A stretch of 64,000 bases of DNA from Ampullaceana balthica. Its lineage: Eukaryota > Mollusca > Gastropoda > Lymnaeidae. Position numbers and translations under genes: made by a program. Where the stretch lies: NCBI GenBank assembly GCA_944989445.1, contig CALYLW010000058.1, positions 1,223,501-1,287,500 on the forward strand. The letters are read 5' to 3'. The notes beneath the pieces are model-generated. The model had not been told where the DNA came from, did not search any database, and saw nothing but the letters and a program-made list of their open reading frames with translations. The stretch's first letter is position 1. Each line of letters begins with the position of its first letter. Shown here in pieces: positions 23,501 to 32,500 of the stretch.

Positions 23501-26500
23501 GGCCGGATTAAGTAGATAATTCGCAATGAAGTAAAGCATGTGGGGGCCGGATTAAGTAGATAATTAGCAAAGAAGTAAAACATGGGGGCCGGATTAAGTA
23601 AAACATGTGTGGGCCGGATTAAGTAGATAATTAGCAATAAAGTAAAAACATGTGGGAGCTCGATTAAGTAGATAATTAGCAATGAAGTAAAATATGTTGG
23701 GCCGGATTAAGTAAAACACATGTGGGTGCCGGATTAAGTAAAACATTTGGGGGCCGGATTGAATAAAATGATTTTATTTGGCTTGCAATTTGTAAGAATT
23801 GTATATTTTGTGTTGAAAAACAAGGACATTTCTATAGCAATTTTCGAGACATTATACACACCTAATTACATCATGAGAAATGGATAAATAATGTTCAAGT
23901 TATATAATATTTAAAAAAAAATTCTACGTACCTTAAAGTAGGGCCGTAACTGTTGTGCCAAAAATTTGCAAGTAAAAAAAAACCCAAACATTCTTACAAC
24001 TTAAAGTACACGGACAAAACATTAATTTATTTTCCGATTTGCAAAAATATGCAATATTACGTCACCATCGGACGTAATTGAGTTTTGTAAACATAACAGG
24101 ATATAACTTTATCGGCTTTTTGTAATCAATATTCACATTGTAAACAATAAAACGTCGTCGATATTATCTCTCATTTGACGTCATCGTATCATGTACTCAA
24201 AACAGAAAATAATGCCAGCTTTTATTAAAAATATAATTTTGTCATTACAGAAATGAAATCTGTGATTTTATAAATATTTCAGCTTAGGCCGCGAGCCAGT
24301 TAAAGCTTAACCAAGCGCGGACCGAATTTAACCCGCTGGCCGGGCGTTTGACACCCCTTCTGTTTAGAGATAAATCGATGTCTCTTTGCGACTACTAATA
24401 ACAAAGAGCACGAGAGCTGATCATTTCTACCCCAACGCCCTTATATCATATGCCCCATTATGCCATCTATCCCAGTCGTCTGACTTACTGCCCCTGTTTG
24501 GGTTGTCCTACTTTGGCTGACATACCTTCAAACCTAAAGCTTACCTAAAAACAGTCCAGATTTGTTGGCGTGTTTGATATTTCTCTCCACATAGTGTGTT
24601 AGCAGAGGAATCCTGTACGACTTCACCATACCGCCAACAACGGCTGGAACAACTAAAAGCCAAAATGACCATGGCAGACCAGATGCAGAAATCTGGCCAC
24701 CGGCACTCATGATTGTAGGGCTATCGTCTGCTAGATCGGTACCATTGGTAAAGTTGAAGAGCGCATGACCAGAGTCCAATGATTGGTCTATGGTACACAA
24801 GTATTTGGCTCCTTTGTCTTCCGTGGTACTCATGTTTGTGATTGGACCGAAAACTGAAATCAAGAACCGAACGAAAAGTACATGTATGTAAATCTTTCAT
24901 GATCTGAGAATTTTAATGATTCATACTTAAATGATAAAATGTTGTTGTTGTTGTTGTTGGTCATCGTCGATCACGACGGACGAACAACAAGCGCCATACA
25001 TTATTTTACTTGTACACAGTTTTTGAGATTACTGTTGTGCATTTCTTGTGATGCATTTGCACTCACCTTGCCAGACTTTTGGAACTTCAAATCTACCAAA
25101 CGACATGGTGATGACGCAAAGTCCGAAGATGATGCCGGAAAGGGAGAGAAGTCGAGGAATGTGTATGTACTTTCCAAAATGGCTGCCAAACAAGACAGCA
25201 ATGAGATATCCAATTTCATTGCTGCTTAAGATAAGGCCTGTAGTGAGGAAATAAATACATTACTTTTAATACTGCCTAAGATAAGATCTCTTATCATCCT
25301 TCATATTTTTTTATCAATAATCGGATCATTACGATTCCTGTAAAAAAATTTGAGGTTTTGTATATATCATTTTTACCTAGCATAATAGCAGGACCCCCCA
25401 CCCCTCAGGATATCACCTTCAAATAGGATCGCTGTTAAAGACACATTTAAATTATTTTCACTATACAAAAAAAAGTGTCTAAAATTAAAATAAATAATTA
25501 CATTTCTTTAGAAAATAAATTACTAAAATATTTTACAAGACAATCAACATAAAATGAAAGCCAGCACTTTGTAAAAATCATAAACCGCGTGCGGGGACAT
25601 AAACTTCAGAGAACCAGATGTTCTTTCAGTCAAATTCTATTCTTATTTATTAGTGTCAGTGCCAAGACCGATTTTAGAGAAGGAAATAACGGACCAAGGC
25701 ATCTGTTCAACATACCCAGCGTATCTAACTCTATAGCGGACCAAGACATCTGTTCAACATACCCAGCGTATCTAACTCTATAGCGGACCAAGACATCTGT
25801 TCAACATACTCAGCGTATCTAACTCTATAGCGGACCAAGACATCTGTTCAAAATACCCAGCGTATCTAACTCTATAGCGGACCAAGACATCTGTTCAACA
25901 TACCCAGCGTATCTAACTCTAAAGCGGACCAAGACATCTGTTCAACATACCCAGAGTATCTAACTCTATAGCGGACCAAGACATCTGTTCAAAATACCCA
26001 GCGTATCTAACTCTATAGCGGACCAAGACATCTGTTCAACATACCCAGCGTATCTAACTCTATAGCGGACCAAGACATCTGTTCAAAGTACCCAGCGTAT
26101 CTAACTCTATAGCGGACCAAGACATCTGTTCAACATACCCAGCGTATCTAACTCTAAAGCGGACCAAGACATCTGTTCAACATACCCAGCGTATCTAACT
26201 CTATAGTGGACCAAGACATCTGTTCAACATACCCAGCGTATCTAACTCTATAGTGGACCAAGACATCTGTTCCATTGAGTTAAAACAAACTTCAACTCTA
26301 GATATTCCAAATGTTCCAAGTTTTTTCTAGATATGAGTGATTAACTTCGGACCCAGACCCACACAGCCAATATTCATAGCACTGCTGACCTGTTTTACTA
26401 CTAGATATACCAAGATGACGCTCCAAAGAAGTTATCTGTGATCCCAGCAGAGATGCCAAAGTTGTCATCCAGATCCCGGATATACCGTAGCAGATGACAA

Positions 26501-29500
26501 ATACCGGAAGTCCAGTAAACCCTAGAGATAAACCAAAAACAAAAATGTTAACACCAGGGTTTTTTTACGGTATATTGGTGGGGGGGGGTTCTTCTAAGAC
26601 TTTTTGATCACCTAAGGTAATGTGGATTGGTCACTTGGGGTAATGTTTGTTAGTCACTTGGGGTTATGTTTGTTAGTCACTTGGGGTAATGTTTGTTAGT
26701 CACTTGGGGTAATATGGGTTATTCACTTGGAGTGATATCTTTAGAAGTCAATTTTGATGTTTTTCAGTTTCATGTAACAACAAAGATTAAGTCAAGTCTC
26801 TAGTCCTCTACTTCTATTTTATTTCACCACGTTTTTATTAACTCGCTTTCGTTGGTGTGGCATTGTTTGTTGGTTTGTCCAAGATTTTTTCAAATCTGCC
26901 AACGTAAAATTGAACCACTTCTGATGGTCCTAGAGATCTGACAATTTTACCACAGACAGATCTTTAGATCTTGAATGACAATGCATTGTATCAAAATTTC
27001 AGATCGATCGAATGTACCGTTATTAAATTATTGAACTTTTTAGTTTATCTATTGTCTGTATATAAGCATCTGTACCGTCGGCTTTTGTTGACATCCGTGA
27101 GTTCCCCCCGTGACCACATCACAATGTTTTTAAAAGTTGTGCGGGCGCTTGCGAGGTGTTTGGTAAAATAAATAGAGGTAAAAAAATATTGTTAAAAACC
27201 AAGTTTTTATTAGTGGACTAAAAAGAATAAAATAAATAAAGGTAAAAAAAATGATTTTTAAAAACCACGTTTTTACAAGCGGACTAAAAAGAAGAAAATA
27301 ATTTAAAACTTGTAAATTCAAGTACTTTGATTTAATATGACTAAAAACGTGGGGCGGGTGTTTGGTATAAAAATTAAAGATTTCTAATTTAGAAGGCAAA
27401 AGAGAGATCTATAAGTGAGAGTATGAGTGAGCTGCATATGTTAAACCTCATAAGCGCCCGCCCCACGTTTTTAGTCATATGAAATGAAAGTACTTGAACT
27501 TACAAGTTTTAAATTATTTTCTTCTTTTTAGTCCGCTTGTAAAAACGTGGTTTTTAAAAATCATTTTTTTACCTTTATTTATGTTTCTATAGGTGACGAT
27601 AAATTAAATAGTAACAATAACAACTAGTCCTGGACTCAGTAGCGTAGCTAGAACTTTTGCCGCCCGGGGCGGTCTCCAATTTGCCGCCCTTTTTAGGGGC
27701 CGTCCATAAATGACATCACGCACAAGGGGGGGGGGAGGGAGTCACACGTTTGTGACGATGTGTGACGAGAGGGGTGTTTAAGAAATGTGACGTCACGTCA
27801 AAACGCGCAACTTTAAATAAATTTCCACTTAAATATTTGATTACTGTGCTGTGCATATTGGTGTGAAAGGACTGCAAGAAAGACATGTCATTGGCACAGA
27901 TAGACCATAAAACGTGGGAGACTATTGCCGAGGAGCGCACCTCCTGGCGGGCAAAAGTGCGTGAGGGCATTCATGTCGCGGAAGCATCCCTCATAGCTTT
28001 GAGTGAAGAGAGAAGGGCCAGGAGAAAGGGTAGGGGGCAGAGGAATAGGAGTACACGTCATCGTCCCTTGAGGACGGACGGTTGCCATACAATACAATTT
28101 GATTACTGACACTTTATTTAATGGCGTTTATGTAAAACGCGTGTTACGATATTTTAATGCAGCGTTACACTAAAAACATACTTAAATGACAAAAACGTAA
28201 TTTGAAACATGTTCATTTTCAAACAGAAAATACGGCTTTGTGACGACTTATTGAAGAAGGAGTCTAAGTTTTTGTGACGACGTGTGACGAGGGGGGGGGG
28301 AATCATTCAAAATAGCGTGCTTCATTTATGGACGGCCACTTAGTCGATTATATTATGATTTTAAAAAATTAATAACCATGAATAAATAATTGTAATTGAA
28401 ACGAAGTAAAGGTGGGGAACATGTTTACCATTGCATGCCATATTTATGTAAGCAGCAATAAAAGAGGCCGCATAAGATTATATACCTATAAATACACTTT
28501 TATAAAAATACAAGACAATCTTTTAAAGGCCACAAGAAAGTTACTGAGTTCGCAGGTCCCTCCCCCCCCCTCTTTATGAGACAAAACATATTCCAAATTT
28601 ACAACATTACCAATTACTATTACTATTCTTTTATTTTGTATTTAGAAATAAATGATTTTTTGTTACAAACAAAGAAATTGTATACATTAGCAGTGGCGTA
28701 ACAACGGCTTGGCATTGGGGCAGTTGCTAAGGGCGCCGGCCTGCGCCAGTTCAAAAGAGCGCCGCTAAATCTCTAATTTTAAAATTTTTATTTAAATAAA
28801 AGGCACCAAAAATAAATTAGCCAAGGGCGTCAAAAACCCAGTTACGCCTCTGTACATTAGTATGTTAACATATTTATACATTTACTTTCCTAACTGTCAT
28901 AATAGAAAAATCGTGTATTACGCTTTCAAAATTAAAATTATTTGTAATATCTTGTTCTATGGACAGTATTGCAAGATTTTGTTGTCTTTAATCGCTCATC
29001 GTGGAACGAAGATAATTTTTTTCATCAACTTCAGTTTGGAGAAGCTCATTTCACAACTAGCGACACTCATAGCAATTGTTGAAAAAATTCATAGCAAAAT
29101 TACACTGTTGGGTACAGAAATTTCCAATCTATACTGTGAAATAAATTTTAATAGATCAAAGGTGCCTTTCCCCCGTTTTTCTAACATAATGCCTCTTTTT
29201 GTAGTGTAGGTACAGCCATAAAAACCTGGATCCTTTGTCTTTCCATATTGAACTGTCAATGTCAATAAAGTAATTTATTTGATGTTCAAATGCTTCATTT
29301 AGTAGGTTACATGGTATTATATACGAATATTTTCTTGCAAGGAAATGCAACTTATCAAAGCGTTATTTTATTTTATTTTATAATTCTATCCATGGATAAA
29401 AATATTTCTCGTACTTCTTGTTCTAACGATAGAACCACGTCTTCTGAATTTCCCTATTCATGTTTTTCTCCTTCTAACTAGGCGTTCAGTTGATATCTCC

Positions 29501-32500
29501 ATCTCTTCACAAATTGTTCGGCTGATATAACAATATTTTGTATTAGCACATCTCTTTGTTCCATGCAATGGCTTTGCATTAATTTAAAAAAATAACGGGT
29601 TCCCATAAATTGAGATAATATAGAAGAGAAAAAGATTGCATAGAATTGAGTAAAATTCCATACAAAATACACAAACAAATTGTGCAATGAAAACAATAAA
29701 TTTGAGCTTTATTTTTAGACTGATACGACAGTAAACGTTTCGGCTAATGCCTTCATCAGTACAACATAAAATACATTCTTACAATACTTACATAAGTAAT
29801 AATAATATTCTTACAACATATTTTATTTTAAAATATTTATGTTAAATAAAAAGAAAGGAAAAACAAAAACAAACATGGACACAGGATATAGCAAAAAGGG
29901 GGAAGTATCCAAAGTTACAGTAAAAACCACAACGGGAACAAGATTATGCAGTTAAGTAAAATTATGAATTTGGTTAATTCCATATGGAGCCAACGTACCA
30001 AATCTTTTTATGAGTCTATTTTCCATGTGGACTCTATCATGGGTATTGCTTGCATATAAAATACCAGTTACTGCAATATCTGATATGCCGTTATGGTCAA
30101 CACTGTTAAAATGTTTAGAAACAGGACATTGAGCCTGTTTATTTATATTATACAGGTGTTCTCTAAACCGATCTCCAAGACGACGACCAGTCTCACCCAC
30201 GTAAATTTTATTACACCTCTTGCAGAGAATTGCATAAATCACGTTGCGACTTGTGCAAGTGAATCCATCTTTTATTAAGAATTTTTCAAGAGGGAAAGAA
30301 ATGTTGTTAATTTCCATCACATATGGACAAGTATTGCAACGGTTACGGTTGCAACCTTTTGTTCCAATATGTGCTTTCATTGTGGGAAGGTGACTTCTTA
30401 CAAGAATATCTCTGAGGCTTCTATCTCTCCGGAAAGCAAAAAGAGGAGGTTTTTTGAAGACCTGCTGAGTTAGAGGGTCAGCCATAAGGATTGGTCGGTT
30501 TTTGAGAATCACCTGGCGGGCTTTAAAATTATGAGGATGAAAAGTTAAAATAAATTTTGATCGATCACATTGATCAGAAACAGATGATTTAAATGTATCC
30601 TGTCTGGTCATGCCTTTAATTCGATTGACAGCGGATATTAAAACTGTTTCCGGGTATGACCTTCTTCGAAAAAAATCCAGCATTTCATTACTTTTCTCCA
30701 AAAAGTCTGCCTCATCACTGCAGAGTCTTTTAAGTCTCAATAGTTGCGAAAATGGAATAGCGTTCTTACATGATTGAGGATGGGACGATGTGTACATAAG
30801 GAAACTATGGCTATCTGTAGACTTGTAAAATATTGATGTTGATATTTTGTTTTCTTTTAATTTAATTTGAATGTCCAAAAAATTGACAGCACTCCTATGG
30901 ATGGTATAAGTAAATTTGATTGCACAATGGAAATTACTAACGAAGTCAATGAAACTTTGCAATTGTTGCATGTCCATTTTTGTTATTCCTATACAATCGT
31001 CAATGTATCTCCTGTAGTACTCTGGAGAGATACCTTTGTAATTTTCACTCCATAGGTGTTCCAAATGGCCCATAAATATGCATGCATAACTTGGTCCCAT
31101 TTTCGTTCCCATAGCAACTCCACTAATTTGATCAAAAAACTGTCCGTTAAACTCAAACGAGTTTAAATTTAGGACCAGCTCAGTTAATCGTAGTATGGCA
31201 CTTGCGGGGATCTTGAGATTTGCCTTCTTGTTGAGAAAAAATGAGATTGCAGAGAGGCCATCGGCATGAGGAATAGACGTGTACAATGAAGAAACGTCCA
31301 TTGTAAATAGTAAATGATCTTCATTGGGTAAAACCAAGGAATCCAGAGATTTTAACATATGGCTAGTGTCCTTAATGAAAGATGGTAAATTAGCAACAAT
31401 AGGTTGAAAAACAGTATCCAAAAAATCTGAAATTAATTCAGTAGGACAAGAGCAGGCGGAGACAATTGGTCTTCCAGGGTTTCCCAGCTTGTGTATTTTT
31501 GGTAATAAGTATAAACATGGTTTACCAAGATCACTGTCATAAATACGTAAATTTTTTGCAGAGGATGGTAATTGACCACAATCTATAAGTTCTTCAATGG
31601 TCTCCTTAACAATTTCGTTATTACAAATAATAGGATCGTTTGTCCTTGGGTTGTAAAAAGTTGCATTATTTAATTGTTTGGAGGCCTCTTCAATGTAAAG
31701 TCTCTTATCCCACACCACCACAGCTCCACCTTTATCTGCCGGCAGATAAAGGTGGAGCTGTGGTGGTGTGGGATAAGAGACTTTACATTGAAGAGGCCTC
31801 CAAACAATTAAATAATGCAACTTTTTACAACCCAAGGACAAACGATCCTATTATTTGTAATAACGAAATTGTTAAGGAGACCATTGAAGAACTTATAGAT
31901 TGTGGTCAATTACCATCCTCTGCAAAAAATTTACGTATTTATGACAGTGATCTTGGTAAACCATGTTTATACTTATTACCAAAAATACACAAGCTGGGAA
32001 ACCCTGGAAGACCAATTGTCTCCGCCTGCTCTTGTCCTACTGAATTAATTTCAGATTTTTTGGATACTGTTTTTCAACCTATTGTTGCTAATTTACCATC
32101 TTTCATTAAGGACACTAGCCATATGTTAAAATCTCTGGATTCCTTGGTTTTACCCAATGAAGATCATTTATTATTTACAATGGACGTTTCTTCATTGTAC
32201 ACGTCTATTCCTCATGCCGATGGCCTCTCTGCAATCTCATTTTTTCTCAACAAGAAGGCAAATCTCAAGATCCCCGCAAGTGCCATACTACGATTAACTG
32301 AGCTGGTCCTAAATTTAAACTCGTTTGAGTTTAACGGACAGTTTTTTGATCAAATTAGTGGAGTTGCTATGGGAACGAAAATGGGACCAAGTTATGCATG
32401 CATATTTATGGGCCATTTGGAACACCTATGGAGTGAAAATTACAAAGGTATCTCTCCAGAGTACTACAGGAGATACATTGACGATTGTATAGGAATAACA

